64,000 bases of DNA, taken from assembly GCF_964199755.1 (NCBI RefSeq), contig NC_133907.1, forward strand, positions 2,609,001-2,673,000, read 5' to 3'. This stretch comes from Larus michahellis. Taxonomy: Eukaryota > Chordata > Aves > Charadriiformes > Laridae. A model generated the notes under the pieces. The model had not been told where the DNA came from, did no database searches, and saw only the letters and a list, made by a program, of their open reading frames with translations. Below, one piece after another: positions 28,201-40,560 of the stretch. Position 1 is the stretch's first letter, and each line of letters opens with the position of its first letter. The position numbers were made by a program, and so were the translations under genes.

Positions 28201-31200
28201 AAAGTGAGTGTCCCTTTCTGTAAACACCAGAGAGGTAAATCCTCCCACGGGACTAACACCTTCAGTACTGCTGGACGCTGCCTCTGCAAATCGACAGCTA
28301 TCCTTAATAGCTGCTACTGGAGAACATTCCTGGCACAGCTTCAATGCCCTTCAGCAGCACTTCAGTTTAAAATTATTTTTTTTTTTTTTTTGCTTTTCAG
28401 TGAAAAATGCAGAGGAAAGTTTAACACATTCACGTGGTTTTCCACTCTCCTTTGGCATCTAACCTGCAAAAAACACCCTTTATGAAACGTGGAGACCAAT
28501 CTCAAACCTCCTGGCGTGGATGCAGTTGGTAACGTCCCCAGCCTTCCATCCCTGGCTGGATACAGACATGGGCGACGAGCAAAGGGGAAACGCGGCCGAC
28601 GCCAATGACAACAGGCACTGGTACAAAACCAGCATGTGGTTCTGTAAAAGGATGGATTGGGATGTAACTGGGAGAGCCACAGCCAGACGCTCACCGGTAA
28701 CTCCACAGTGCTGCAGGCGCAGCTGCCCGCAGGGTCGTGGAGGATGTGCTCACCACCATGGCGGAGACCCATCCGGAGCGGTCCACCTTCGGAACATCAC
28801 CTCGCTCCCCCAGGAACAGGGACCAGTGACAAACACCTGAACCCGCCGCTCTGAAAGAGCCTATCTGGAAGTAAACGCCTGCTGCAGCGAAGGGAAGATC
28901 CTGCCCCTCGACTCAAAACCACAATGACTCATCCCCTCTCTGCCAGCAGGAAACTTCATTTTTAGCTACGCTCGTAAATAAGATTTTCTGTCCTCAAGCG
29001 AAGCTGTCACCTTGGAAGAATCCCAGATGCTAAGCAAGACACTCGCCCTCCAATCTCAAAACAGGGTGTACGTAGAGAGGTCTCACTAATCTAGTCAGAG
29101 TACCCAAACCAGTCTGTATGATCAAGACAACGTTTTATGGCCACCCAGCTCCCTCGCTGCGCTCCGAGAGAGACTTGAGAGATTCCTCAGTACCGCTAAT
29201 GTACAGTTTCTTTATTAAGTAGTGCAGTACTGGGAGTATACTGTAAAATTTAACACTTTTGGAGTAGCCTGCACTTAAAATTAATACATACAGACACATA
29301 TATTTGCTTTAGTTTGAGTGCTGTTCTCATGCAGCCACCCCACACTTCAAGGACAGGCAGCACAGGATCGCTTCAGCCCCTGATGGCTTTGAAGAAAGAA
29401 ACCATCAAGTCACATATCTTTTGCTAAGCAGCTTCACCTGGGATAACACTTCTTGCCCGTGGTCTGATCCACTGGAATTCAAAGGATTTTAAGTAGTTTA
29501 CACAGAACCTTTGTTGCCCAAAATACTAATACCAGCAACATCTGTACATGCACCGCACGTTACCTTACGCGCACCCTTACTGACACGCTACCCGACAATT
29601 AGAAATCAAAGTATCCAATATTAAAATGTTAATGAGTTCTGTGGAGCAGGCCGTAATTCCAACAATACCCTAAAGAACACTGATACTGGCCAACAGGCAT
29701 ATTGGAACTATTTTCTTGACAAGCCAGAGGGTTTGCTTCTTTGTGAGGTCCTTGGCCAGGAGCTCGCTTTTGGGTGCTTCCCCCCACTATTCCAGGAGCC
29801 AATAAAGCAGGATCTTCCCAGAACTTCAACATTAAACCCAGCAACTGCGATTACGCAGCCAGCACCTCCGAGGGACCCACCAAGAGAGACAACACCCGCA
29901 GCACGCGCTCGGAGATAAGCAGAGGAATTCTGGATCACGCCTTGGCTCGTTATCTCCACGCGCACACACGGCCGCACACAATCCAGCACCGCTGCCGAAT
30001 CCCCGAGCAGCTAAACATGCGTTTAAAAAAAAAAAAAAAGAAAAAGGCCCAGAAAAAAAAAAAAATCTTGTGTTCAGATAAAAAGCCCAACAAATTATGC
30101 TCAGAGGTGCATTTTGACTCCCGCCCTGGGAAGCTGTAGCCAGCCCACACATCTCCCCTTTCTGATGGATTTCCCATTGAGGAAAACCAATTTCTGAGTG
30201 ATTCCAGCTTTGGAGTTGTCCTTGTCTGGTCCTGCCAGTGTCCCACCGAGTGCTGGCAGAGAAACCCCCCACGGAGGACGAACCACCACGGAGGAGCAGC
30301 AGGCAGGTCCCCTGCCCCGAGGCTGACACCGCTCTGAAGCGTTCCCAGCAGAACGGGACACAGCTAAGAGCAGTCTATGTATAGCACCGGTAATCCCTAC
30401 GCCTCCCGTCTTACCAATTGAAAAGAAAAAGCTGGTTAAGTCACAGCTCCAAATTGAAGAACAGTGACCTTTGCGATGGCTTGCCAAGATATTTCCCCCT
30501 TCCCACCCACCTGCAGACACCCAAGAGGATGACGTACATTCGGAGGATGTTGCTGTAGTTGGAAGGGTCCATGTTGACCATTCTTTAGCAGATATTACAG
30601 TTGACCGCAAAAGAGATACTGACCCTGTGCTATCAGATGTGGCCTCAGGCACAGACAAGCCTCTCCCACGCCTGCTCCTGGGCCACCGTGTCCTCTAAGG
30701 GACAGTGGGGCAGCCCGTGGGGCACCCACGGCCCCATCAGCCACTCCCAGGCTCCGCAACAAACATGAATCTCATTTTAACCCCCAATACTGGGCCTTAC
30801 AGTGGCCAGTGATCTTTGGGCCCTGCTTGCAGCTGCCATTTGGCCATTTTGAAGCTTTTCTCTGTTTTGCCCGTCTGGTTCCTGCATGTCTGCCTCAGCA
30901 GATGACCCGACCGGCTGGTCTCACTCCTTCCTGAAGGGCTAACCCAGAAGTTTTTAAAATCTGACTGGGATTCTCCTCCCATCCCAATTAACCCCCAGGT
31001 CTCCCCTGGACAGGTTGCACCCTGAGCCAACCACGCGGCCAGACTTCAGTCAGCATCACCTATTTTCACCCACGAGCGCATCCCCGCTCCACGCAGCGCC
31101 CGGGGTCCATTTTCTGCCGTGATTTCTCACCCTCATCCCTTCCAGGATCCCCAAACCCTGCCACACCAGCACTCAGAGATACTGCAAAGCCAGACAGCAC

Positions 31201-34200
31201 CACAACCCGAGACCTCCCCCAGCCAAAGGGCCCGGCAGCAAGGGTTGGTCTGAGCCGGAGCCGCATCCATCGCCCTTCTGCGGGGGGCGGGATGCCACGC
31301 TGCGCACCCCCCTCCGGGCACCGGGCTAAGATTAGCAGCAAGGCTTACATCCTCTGTTGCTCTTTAGCCATAAGTACTGCTAATAGATGGGTTGAACAGG
31401 GGAGGTCACGGATTTTTAATTACTGTGTAAAATTAGGGGCTAATAGAATTTGGTTTCCTATTTCTCACTTGAAAGGGTTTTATTTTCATATGGATGTCCC
31501 CCTGTAAGGTCCTTTACGTGCCTGAGTATAATCCCAGCTGTCAAGGCCCTGAGTTATTAATATAACAAGGACAAAAATCATTTATTGGTTTTTGGAAGCA
31601 CGAGCTTGGTAACAACTGTCAAAGGTAATTTGCACAAGAAATCCAGATCCCAAACCCTGTTTACAATAGGAAGACATACCTGTCAGATTTGTTTTGCCAA
31701 GACATATTTTAGAGATTAAGCTGTATCGTTTTCCTTCCTTAGGGGTGAGCCAACAGCCCCATACGAACCGTGCTTCGGTCTGACTAGGTAAAATACTGGC
31801 ATCAAGGGATTAAGAAAACCAGTGCCAGTTTTTAAGCTTACTTTTTCACAACTGCCATTACTCGTGCAGCCCAGGAGACGTTTACCGTTTCCAGGCTTGA
31901 ATCTCGGAGGGTAGGAGCCTGAGCGTCCCTGTTCTCACGCCGTGCCCCATCCCTTACATTAATGAGTTTCCTGCTCAAAAGCAGATTGAGCACAGCTCAC
32001 CAGCAGCAACAAGTTCTCAGTAATTAAAAGACAAAAGAAGTCAGAGCCCACATTTATGCTGAAGGAGATATCGAAACAACTTTAACAAAGACTCTACACC
32101 ACGAGGTGCCCAGCACCGAGCAAGCCGTGTCCATGGACGGATGGTTTCACCTCTGATGTCCGAGGGAGGCACGGCAGAGAGGACACCCAGCACAACCAGC
32201 AGGAACCGTACCACAGAGTGCTCCTTCTTTACAAGGTCAGTTACTCATGGGTTTATGGCAGCACAAACGTGCCGTTTGGATTGCCGGCCACTGTCCCGGG
32301 AGCTCCTCTGACATTTATTTCAGTATCAGACTGCAGGAGAATAAATACAAGTCGCACAGCGGGGCTAGCTTAAGTTATTCCTCCAGTAATCTTAATTTTA
32401 AAGAGTAAACCCCAATTTGCCACCTGAGCATGGAAAGTCCTTTTATGCCTCAGAGCAGGTCCCTCTGTGAGACCTCAGGATGAGGGAGGAGGCCAGTTCC
32501 TTCACCTTTGTGTTCTTATCCAGGGTTTGTTTGCAGAAGTGACGGGGCACCAGGGGTTTTCCTGCTGGTCCCACACAGCCCAGAGGAAATCCCGCACCCC
32601 TCGAACCCCAGTGAAGCCACAAGCAAGGAAAAGAACGTGCCACGCAGCCCGCGGGACGGGCGAGAAGGAACAGGAATGAAGTATAATTTGACTGAAGGTG
32701 GAGGCAGAGTCAGTGGGAAGCTCACTAACCCTGGAGAGTTTTAAATACTAACAAGGAAAGAAATTAGATACTCTTCACAGCGGCTGCTACTTCGCTGCTG
32801 ATTCACAACCACACGATTAAGACCCAGTGCTACCAGGAAACAAGCTCTGCATTCACTGCCTTTCATAAATCACACTGTTTTGGTGCTAAGAGTGTTTAGA
32901 CAATCCAAGGATAAAATAATGCCTTCCAGCAAGTATTACGAAAGCCATCTGTTGCAACAGAACCACCAAGCCAGATGTAAGGTTTGCCATGCCCAGAGCC
33001 CGCTCCTAAAGCCCACTCCTAAAAATCCCCGCTGCTTCTCACAAAGCAAACGAGATGTACCCATCAGGACACAACCAGTAACCGGATTTCTCCACATTTC
33101 TACCAGTTTCTGGAGGCGTTCCTAGCTCACCAGCCTGGTTCCCTCCGTGCTTTGTGCCCTGCTCACTAACCACCGAACCGCCGACCAAAACAGGCGAGTG
33201 AAACGCAAAGTGTGGCCTCGATAACACTGGGGGCATTATGCTGGAAATAGTCACACACTTCCCTGAGAGATGATGCTGTCATTTCATCACGTGCCTTGTT
33301 AAAATAAAAGCCTTTGGTACAATAAAGCTCTCAAGTTTAAAAAAAAAAAAAAAGAGAGAGAGAGAGAAGCTTTTAACCGGGGAGAAGAGAAACCAAGCAC
33401 TGGAGGAAACGCAGAGAAGGAAGTTGAGAGCTCTCCCAGAGTTTCTGCGGGTGCTTGGTTCTTCCCACCGCAACACCAGCCATCCCCGACCCACACTCAA
33501 GCGGTTGTGGCCTCACCAGGGCAAAATTTTATGCTTAAATTGTAGTGCCCACAACAGAGCAAGTGCAAGTCCGGCCTTACTGTCAAGTAAGCTGCGTGGA
33601 CCAGTGGCAGTTCAGCCCGTGCTGTGGCCAGCTAGCGAAGGAAACGGCTACCCAGGTCTGAGGCAGGTCTGCAGGCTCGGCCGAGCTGGGGCACCCCCAC
33701 GACGGGGGCTGAGAGCTGGGGTGTCCCCAGCCGCGGGGTCAGCTGGCAGCGAGCTTTCAAAGACTCTACACCTCACGAATCAGAGGGCTATCTCCTAAAA
33801 CACTTCTGCTTCGCTTGCACTTACAAGACCAGCCAAAGGCTCTTCGTTTAACATCCTTTTCAGAGGTTAGACTACAATAATTTACAGTAAGTTATATACA
33901 CAACAGCTGCAAACCAAAGGTTAGGAGTTTAAAGTTCTGCCTTTGTAGAGCTGCGTGACAGCCGAGCACCCTCCATCTGCAGTCACCTGCTTTATCAACA
34001 ATACCTCGTGCTCACTGAGGAATCCAAATTTCATTATGCTTGCGCGTACGTCAGACTGTGCATTTTTAAACTCAAACTACAGAGACAGATGAGTTCAGAA
34101 CACTCTTCAAAAGAAGGCTCAAAAGCATCTCCAAGCTGGCACAGCCTGACAGCCTCACAGCTCTAACTGGGTGACAGATGGAAAAAAGGAGGAACACAGG

Positions 34201-34460
34201 ACAGCTGAAGTTAAGTATTCAAGATTTAATATAACTAAAACACATACTGTGGGAAATTAAAAAAGAAATAAAAAGATAGAAGGTTTTGAGAGTCACTTCC
34301 CCTCCCTCCACTTTTTTTTTTTTTTTTTTTTTGCCTCTAAACCAAACCAGCCCTACCCACACCCAGAGCAGAAGAGCTCGGCTGTAGCTCAGAAATACTT
34401 TTTAAAACTGAAAGCAAAGATCCTGCCCTGCCTGCCTCATTGTGCAGTCCACGGGAAATC

Positions 34461-34493
<33 letters not shown>

Positions 34494-37400
34494 AGAACCA
34501 CAGCTAATAATGCTTCTAAACTGGTTCACTCACGGTGCCAAGAGCACCCAAGAGCTCCGAGGAAGCAGCGTCGCCCCCAACCAGGTGGGATACCTGCCCG
34601 GTCAGTCGGCAAAGCAGATGCAGGTTTGGGCAGCCCATGTCTCTGCAATTATCAAGGAGGCCTTTGGGGGTAAGCAAAGTTATGGTAAGGAGCGGCGACA
34701 ACCCAAAGACGTCCTCCTCAGCGACACCCACCACGCTCCCAGCTTTGGGAGCTCCGAGGGCTCGGCCTGAGGAGGAGGCACTTCTTCACCAGTGGAGATC
34801 TGGGGGGAGGAAGGCAAGGAGGAGAGAGGGGAAGACTATTTTAGACTGTGAATCAAAGAAATGATGTTTTAAGCCAGTACACTGAGATCCTGCAGCCTCC
34901 AGAGTCAAGAGTTACATTTGAAAATGATGGTCCAATAAAGCTTGTGTTATTTTTCCTCGCCTGAGGGAAGCTTGCAAAGTAGATCTTTCAAGTAAAACAT
35001 TAGAAAACAGCCACAAATGCTGTTCTGCTCCATGAGGCTTTGGCAGCGCATTCAAGTCCGCAGCAGAGGAGCACCAGGATAAGGAAGCTCCGGCTGTAAG
35101 ACTCCTCCAGGAATCGCTTCTGGAGGTCTGAAACAGGACCCCACCAATTCCTGCCCAAAGTTACACTATTCAGCTTTTTACGTGTCATTTGGTTGTATTT
35201 TCCCTCTCAGCGGACAAGTCCTTGACTCAAGGAAGCGAGACAACATCGTTCAGCGAGGGCAAAGGAATGGTGAAACGGCACTTCCAGAGCATCCCGACGC
35301 CCTGCGCCATCGCTTTCAACAGCTACAGAATCTGCCCGCAGGTGACTTCAACTGCGAGTACAGTTAATTCTGCACAGACTCCTCCTGCCCGGAGATCAAA
35401 GTCACTTTAAAAGCCTCTGGGCTCTTTTAAACGAAGAAGTCAAATAACCTTGGTGTTCGCAGTGTCTGGGACCGTCTGACCCAGACCCATTGGCAGCGGT
35501 GTGCGGGATACAAGGACGTGCATTTTCTGATCTCCGAACTTCCCGCTAGGCATACAACTGACTACTGCTGATTCTGATTAATATACCTGGCTGGGAATGT
35601 CAGACAGTAAGTACTACAGGCAGCCATAAATTGAGAACATTTAATATCGGACACATGCAATTCACCTGCAGTGGCAAATACGAGAGAAAGGGGTCAGAGC
35701 AAACTCTGCTTGCTGAGCAGGAGACCGCAGCATTAACTTTTCAGCTGACTTTTAAGTAGAATTCAGGTTTAGAATATGGTCATTTTCAGCCCCGAGCAGC
35801 ACGTCCCAGTCTGCTCTTTGTGCCTGAAAGGTCAAAGCTCACAATCTCTGATAGATTTGCTGCTTCCTGAGGAGCACCCCGGGCGCTCACGTTATTCCAA
35901 GCAAGGCTTAGAAATTAAAATTAAGACTTCTAAACATTGTATTTCGTCCCTCTTAACAAAATCTGTTTATTAGCGGCGGGTTGGTTTGGTTTTTTTTTTT
36001 AATAAATATTTATATATTTGGAAGTGGAAACAGGAGGTGAGCTGACAGCAGGGTAAAACACCACATTACCCATCATAAGCATAAAAGCCTGACCAAGCAT
36101 TTCTGCCCTTCCACCCAAGGAACTAATTTGCTCACACCTATGCCAGCAACCTGGTATCTAATTAACACTTAAAAGAAGAGCTGGTCCAAAGTGCTGCTGT
36201 TATCAACTACTGTTTAAACTCACACCCTTAAAATGACCTAAATTAGCTCAGTCATTTCTGATTTATCAGCAACCATGAACATTCAGTTCAGTGCCCTGAC
36301 CACTGAACATCAAGGACATTAAAGCATCACTTGCAAATGATTTAAGGCTCCGTATTTATTCTTAGGCCCAGCAAAACGCAGCGAATCAATGGCAAACCCA
36401 GCTGCTTTACATTCTGCTGTTCCGAAACCTCAGAAGCACAACAAACACTGACATTAGGGCTGTTGTTCCCATTCTTCATGCTTTCATAACCTGGCTATTT
36501 TCACGGCCCTCTGTTATCTGTGTTTCCCCAGAAAGCTCTGCCAGTTTCAGACCCAGCTGCAGAAATTCATTAAAAAAAAAGATAAATCTGTGAACGCCGA
36601 TTTGTTCCCTGTTCGCTGCCTCCCTCCGCTGCTTTTTGTGAGGCTTGTTCTTTGAGAGAACAAAAGACCAGAGCAACATGGAAAAGGAGAAGGGAGGAGG
36701 GATGGCAAGCAGATTTAGCAAGCTGGGGTACCACAGAGTTGTAATTTGAAATCCTGGAAAATGAAAATTCCTTGGGAAAATGAGAGTGGAAGGTTAAAGT
36801 CATTAAGTTTCTAACGCTCAGCCAGCGGCGCAATGAAACCAAGCATCCAGATTGAAGGGTGCCTCTGAGGGAGCACCCACCACTGAAGTTTCCATCCTAA
36901 AGGACCGAGAAACTACCAAGAAACTCGTTGTGACATGAGCCGAGCACATCGCCCCTTCCTTGGGCTGTACAGCAGAGCCTGCCTGGTGCTAACTAATATG
37001 CACCGACCCCTGCAGAGGTGCCGCCACCACCTGCCCTGCGCTACGCTTCTTGCGACTTCACAATCAAGTCAAACAAGATGAAGTTTTGTAATTAAACTCT
37101 GCCAAACAAAGCTGCCACTTCCAGGTAAAGTGATCCCCGCGGACCGGGGCGAGCCTCAGCGTGATGGGACCCCCCGGGCAGGGCAGGGGACGGCAGCGGC
37201 CCCGGTCCCCAAACACAGACGGAGGGAACCCAGAGCCCTCAGCCCCTGCTCCTGGTGCGCCTGAGGGCGGCTGCACCGAGGGCAACTCGAAGCAGCTCTT
37301 GACAGTGACTAAAAAAGGACTCTGAGGAGAACAGCTGCCTTAAGTGGGCACCAAAGATTAGATGTCCAGAGTCGCAGCGCGGATTCCACCTCCCCCTTCC

Positions 37401-40197
37401 TGATGACTCCATAGGCCTGTGTATTTGCAGGATGCAGGCAGTTAACCTAGCCAGAGCCGCAACATTACCAGCTGGCAAAACAACAGCCAGATTCCCAATT
37501 ACCAGTTAAAGAAAAACAATTTTGTCATTGTTTGTTGATTTCTGAGTCTTATTTTGTAAACAGCAGGCTGGAGGCAGAAGAAGCAGCATAACCATCACTG
37601 TCCTGCAGGAAAGAAAGTCCCCGAATCGCTCCTCGTGCATTCACAAGAGGAGATGCCGCTGTTCTGCAGGGATGAAGGGATGCTCGGTCCCACAGCAAAC
37701 CACAGAACCATCCAGCGAAAAAATAAAGTACTCCCAGTCCCTCATCCTGCACGTTACAGGTGAAATCGTAATTACAGAGGGATGGTCCATCTCACCCGCT
37801 CCTGTGCCCAGCATGACCGGGAGGAGACACCGTGGGTCTACCACGTCCCCACAGGCATCGTCAGACTGTCCTTTTGCCAGAAAGCGTGCGTATCTCCATG
37901 AAAACATGTGGATCTTCTGCCTGATAGTTTCAGTGGATGTTCTCCACTCACTCTGTTCTTCTTTAAAGACAAAAAATAGATGAACTTGCTGTCCAAGTCA
38001 CCCTCGTAAGTAGTATACAAAATGATTAATGCAATACAACATACCCTTTCAGCCATCTCTTCCAAGCTGAAAAATCATGGTCTATTTTGACATTACTCAG
38101 ACAGAAGCCCTTTCATTCCCTCAATTATCTCCTCGCACTTCTCTCTGCTTTTTATTTCTGATTTATCATTCTTTTCGGGTGGATGGTTAGAATTACTATA
38201 GCGGAACATAACATCTAAAATCAGATGCCAAGGAAAGAGGCAGGAAGGGCATCAAACGAGAAGATCCTAGGAATGTTTTCTCTTGACTTGGCGTGGGACG
38301 GGGAAGGACTGAATCATTTACACGAACTCCATCAGTCCAGAACTCATTACGCACAGACACTCCGAATGTCACGCCTGCAGACGTAACCGAGCTTGCAAAG
38401 CTTTTGATGCAAACCTCACCCTCGAGAGCTTTACCTGCAATATTAAAGCAATGAAATGAATGGCACAGCACCTCGCGCGCTGGCTTATGTGGACCATTGT
38501 GCTCCCATTTCTCCAAGAAGTGAGGAAAGAAAGGTCCCTTCCATTACAAGGAAACCAACGGGTGTTACGTGACAGCTCAAGAAGGAGAAAACCCAGGAGG
38601 GACACACAAGAGGACCCCACACCTTCCTGACAAACACCTGCTTCTCCTTAAATTCGCTCCGACTGCCAGGTCACCACGTATCGTCACTGTTTCCTGCGGA
38701 AACACAGGACACCTCCATTGTGAAATGCACACAGAAAGAGAACACCCAGCAACAGCACCAGCCAAGCTCGCCAGCTTCAAAGCCCAGACAACAACTCCAT
38801 TTCAGCTCGCTAACAAAGCTCTGGAAGCCACTGTAAAGACCGCGGAGACTTCAAGCCTTTGATAGCGCTTTGCCTATCTGCAGGCTCAGAGGGCCAGCTC
38901 ACTTTACAAAGCTGTTTATGCAAGAAACGGCCTGAAAAGAGTTCCTTCAGAGCTCAAATCCCCAAGATCTGAGCAAGAGCCCGCCTTCCAGTCGATTAGA
39001 AAACCAACACTTTCAGGCTGACTGAAGTCCCTTGGAAATGTAGCCGTAATCCTGTACTGAAGGCCAGAACATCCTCCCCTGAGGCTGACTCAAAGTTCCC
39101 AGCGCACAAGCGTTTATTAATATACAGAGTTACTGCAGAGGCGAGCAGCAGAGCCCAGGAGAAGGCACTGCATGGGCAGCGCGGCCGCTGCGCGCAGGAA
39201 GAGTCCTACCCAGCAATGGCTCTGCCGGCTTCATCTGGAAACGGAAAAAAAATGCGAAACCCGGGCTGGGGAGAAGCAGGAGGCAGGGCTGGGACCCCCG
39301 CAGGGCTGGGACCGGAGCCTCCGAGCGCTGACACACTCTGCGAACCCCCTTCAGAGAAGCTCCCGCAGCTGGAGCATCCTGCGGGCATCCCGGGGCCGAG
39401 CCGCACCCCCGGCGGGGCCGAGCATCCCGCCCCCCCAGTCTCCCCGGGGCAGGTGCTCCCTCCCGGGGCCGCCGCCGCCTCCCACGGCCGCTCTCCCCCC
39501 CGGGGGCGGCCGTTTCCCACGCTCAGCTCCCCACCCCCCGGCCGAGGGCGCTGGGAAACTCCGGCTCTTCCCATGGCCCCCCCGGGTGGTCCCGCCGCTT
39601 CCCACGCCCCGCGGGGTCAGACCAGCCCCGGGGCGGGGTGTGGGGGGGCGGTGCGGGCTGGCCCGGCGCGCCCTGTCCCCTCACTCACCTCTGCCGCTGC
39701 GCCTCCAGCGCGGAGCCGCCGCCCGCCGCGCTCTGCGTGGGGCTGAGCAGCCCCGGGGCCCCCGGTTTGGCGGCCGCCAGCATCCCCGGCAGGGCGGGGG
39801 GCGGCGGGGGCGGCGGGCAGAGCGGGCCGCCCAGCAGCAGCGGCGGCAGGAAGATGCCCCCGCGGGTGGGGTCCGCCTCCCCCTTGGCTCCGGCGGCAAG
39901 CGGGGGGACGCCGGGCAGCAGCAGCGCGGGCGGCGGCGGGCAGGCGGGCGGCGGGGACAGCAGCCGGGGGGGCGCTCCGGCCGGTTCCGCCGCCGCTGCC
40001 ACCGCCTCCTCCTCCTCCCCCGCCGCCTCGGCGGGCGGCGGTTTCTCGGCGGGCGGGCAGGGCGGGCGGCCGTCCAGGGAGATGTTGTTGAGGAAGAAGA
40101 GGGCGGCCTGCCGCCGCCGGGAGTCGCCCCGCTTGCGCGGCGGCGGGTCGCGGGGCGGGCGGGGAGGCGGGGAGCCGCACGCCGTGGCCGCGGCCAT
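19074..40197 (-). CDS. CABLES2: CDK5 and ABL1 enzyme substrate 2, complete spliced gene
   Basis: Cyclin-box protein of the CABLES family, which links CDKs to non-receptor tyrosine kinases and has been tied to p53-family apoptosis. Ten coding exons join to 1584 nt, 527 residues: 40197-39689, 26108-26037, 25862-25770, 25041-24964, 23518-23410, 22740-22575, 21834-21731, 21343-21237, 19887-19683 and 19214-19074. Residues 27-45 carry the family signature [19 protein letters not shown]. Residues 46-169 are a Pro/Ala-rich low-complexity stretch. Residues about 170-340 are the CABLES middle region. The cyclin-like fold covers about 350-527 ([40 protein letters not shown]) and the protein ends [17 protein letters not shown]2 is preferred to CABLES1 because of [16 protein letters not shown] and the RPS21/RBBP8NL neighbours. 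It is longer than the human protein (about 478 aa as I recall), mainly in exon 1. Confidence 0.96.
19683..19887 (-). CDS. CABLES2: CABLES2 exon 9, cyclin-box core
   Basis: Encodes residues 414-481 with [40 protein letters not shown] and [20 protein letters not shown], the helical cyclin-box core. The donor is GTAAGT. Confidence 0.97.
21237..21343 (-). CDS. CABLES2: CABLES2 exon 8
   Basis: Encodes residues 378-412, [20 protein letters not shown] followed by [15 protein letters not shown], in the first part of the cyclin-like domain. The donor is GTAAGA. Confidence 0.96.
21731..21834 (-). CDS. CABLES2: CABLES2 exon 7
   Basis: Encodes residues 344-377, including [20 protein letters not shown], the entry to the cyclin-like domain and close to invariant in CABLES proteins. 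The donor is GTGAGT. Confidence 0.96.
22575..22740 (-). CDS. CABLES2: CABLES2 exon 6
   Basis: Encodes residues 288-342. It opens with [20 protein letters not shown] and continues into a Ser/Arg/Pro-rich linker that is less conserved in the family. The donor is GTAAGG. Confidence 0.95.
23410..23518 (-). CDS. CABLES2: CABLES2 exon 5
   Basis: Encodes residues 252-287: a charged segment, then [20 protein letters not shown] and DGK. The donor is GTAAGG. Confidence 0.95.
24964..25041 (-). CDS. CABLES2: CABLES2 exon 4
   Basis: Encodes residues 226-250 ([20 protein letters not shown] and the rest), conserved in both CABLES paralogues. The donor is GTGAGT. Confidence 0.95.
25770..25862 (-). CDS. CABLES2: CABLES2 exon 3
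   Basis: Encodes residues 195-224, including [20 protein letters not shown], a conserved CABLES block. The acceptor is TTGCAG and the donor GTAACT. Confidence 0.95.
26037..26108 (-). CDS. CABLES2: CABLES2 exon 2
   Basis: Encodes [19 protein letters not shown] and the four residues after it (171-193), matching the SQRCSL-x-FLED segment of CABLES proteins. The acceptor is TTTTACAG. The donor reads GTACTT, weaker than the other donors in the gene. Phases agree with exons 1 and 3. Confidence 0.9.
26109..39688 (-). other. CABLES2: CABLES2 intron 1
   Basis: A 13.6-kb intron with no exon of another gene that I can support. It holds simple tracts: T runs near 26221-26249, T21 at 34312-34332, A29 at 34463-34491, a GA run at 33353-33367, and A runs near 30026-30065. 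An AT-rich block with many TAAT words lies at about 31340-31640. A plus-strand open stretch behind a good acceptor lies at 30517-30698. Confidence 0.75.
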
Positions 40198-40560
40198 TCT
40201 CCGAATGAGCCGCTACCGCCTCAGCCGCCCGTCAGGGGCGGGTCCCGGCGGCGCGAGGCGGCCGGCAGCTCGCACGCTCATTGGACGCGTCGCGGCGGAA
40301 TGTAAATGAATCCAATCGCGGCCCCGCGCTCATTGGTTCGGCGTCTCAGCACCGGTAGCCCCGCCCTCCCCTCGCCGGCCGGTGGGGCTCTGACGGGTCC
40401 TAGCGCCGGCGCTCAACGGATCCGTCGGCCCCGGCGGCTCGGTGGTGCCCCCGCCGGGCAGGCAGGGGCTGGCCGCGGCCCGGCACAGCGCATCCCCGGC
40501 CCTCTCCCCGGGGCAGGCCCGCAGGCGGCCCCCTTCTCCACCGGGTACTCCCCTACCACA
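39370..40560 (-). promoter_or_regulatory. CABLES2: CABLES2 CpG island and promoter
   Basis: A CpG-dense island covers exon 1 and the upstream region. Upstream of the ATG are three CCAAT boxes in about 57 bp: minus strand at 40280-40284, plus strand at 40312-40316 and minus strand at 40332-40336. This is a typical NF-Y arrangement for a TATA-less housekeeping-type promoter. The start site is inferred to lie between about 40200 and 40280. Confidence 0.7.
39689..40197 (-). CDS. CABLES2: CABLES2 exon 1, family signature and Pro/Ala-rich N-terminus
   Basis: Encodes residues 1-169 and two bases of Arg170. The start is the first ATG in the CpG island (context GAGAATGG). The signature around residues 27-45 is followed by runs of Pro, Ala and Glu, including a long proline run. 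It ends ALEAQRQ before a GTGAGT donor. Very high GC opens several overlapping frames on both strands; only this one shows family similarity. Confidence 0.93.

Noticed and set aside
39172-40305. 377-codon plus-strand open frame opposite CABLES2 exon 1
   Set aside because: Very high GC removes stop codons in several frames. The translation is Arg/Gly/Pro/Ala-rich without motifs, while the minus frame carries the CABLES signature.
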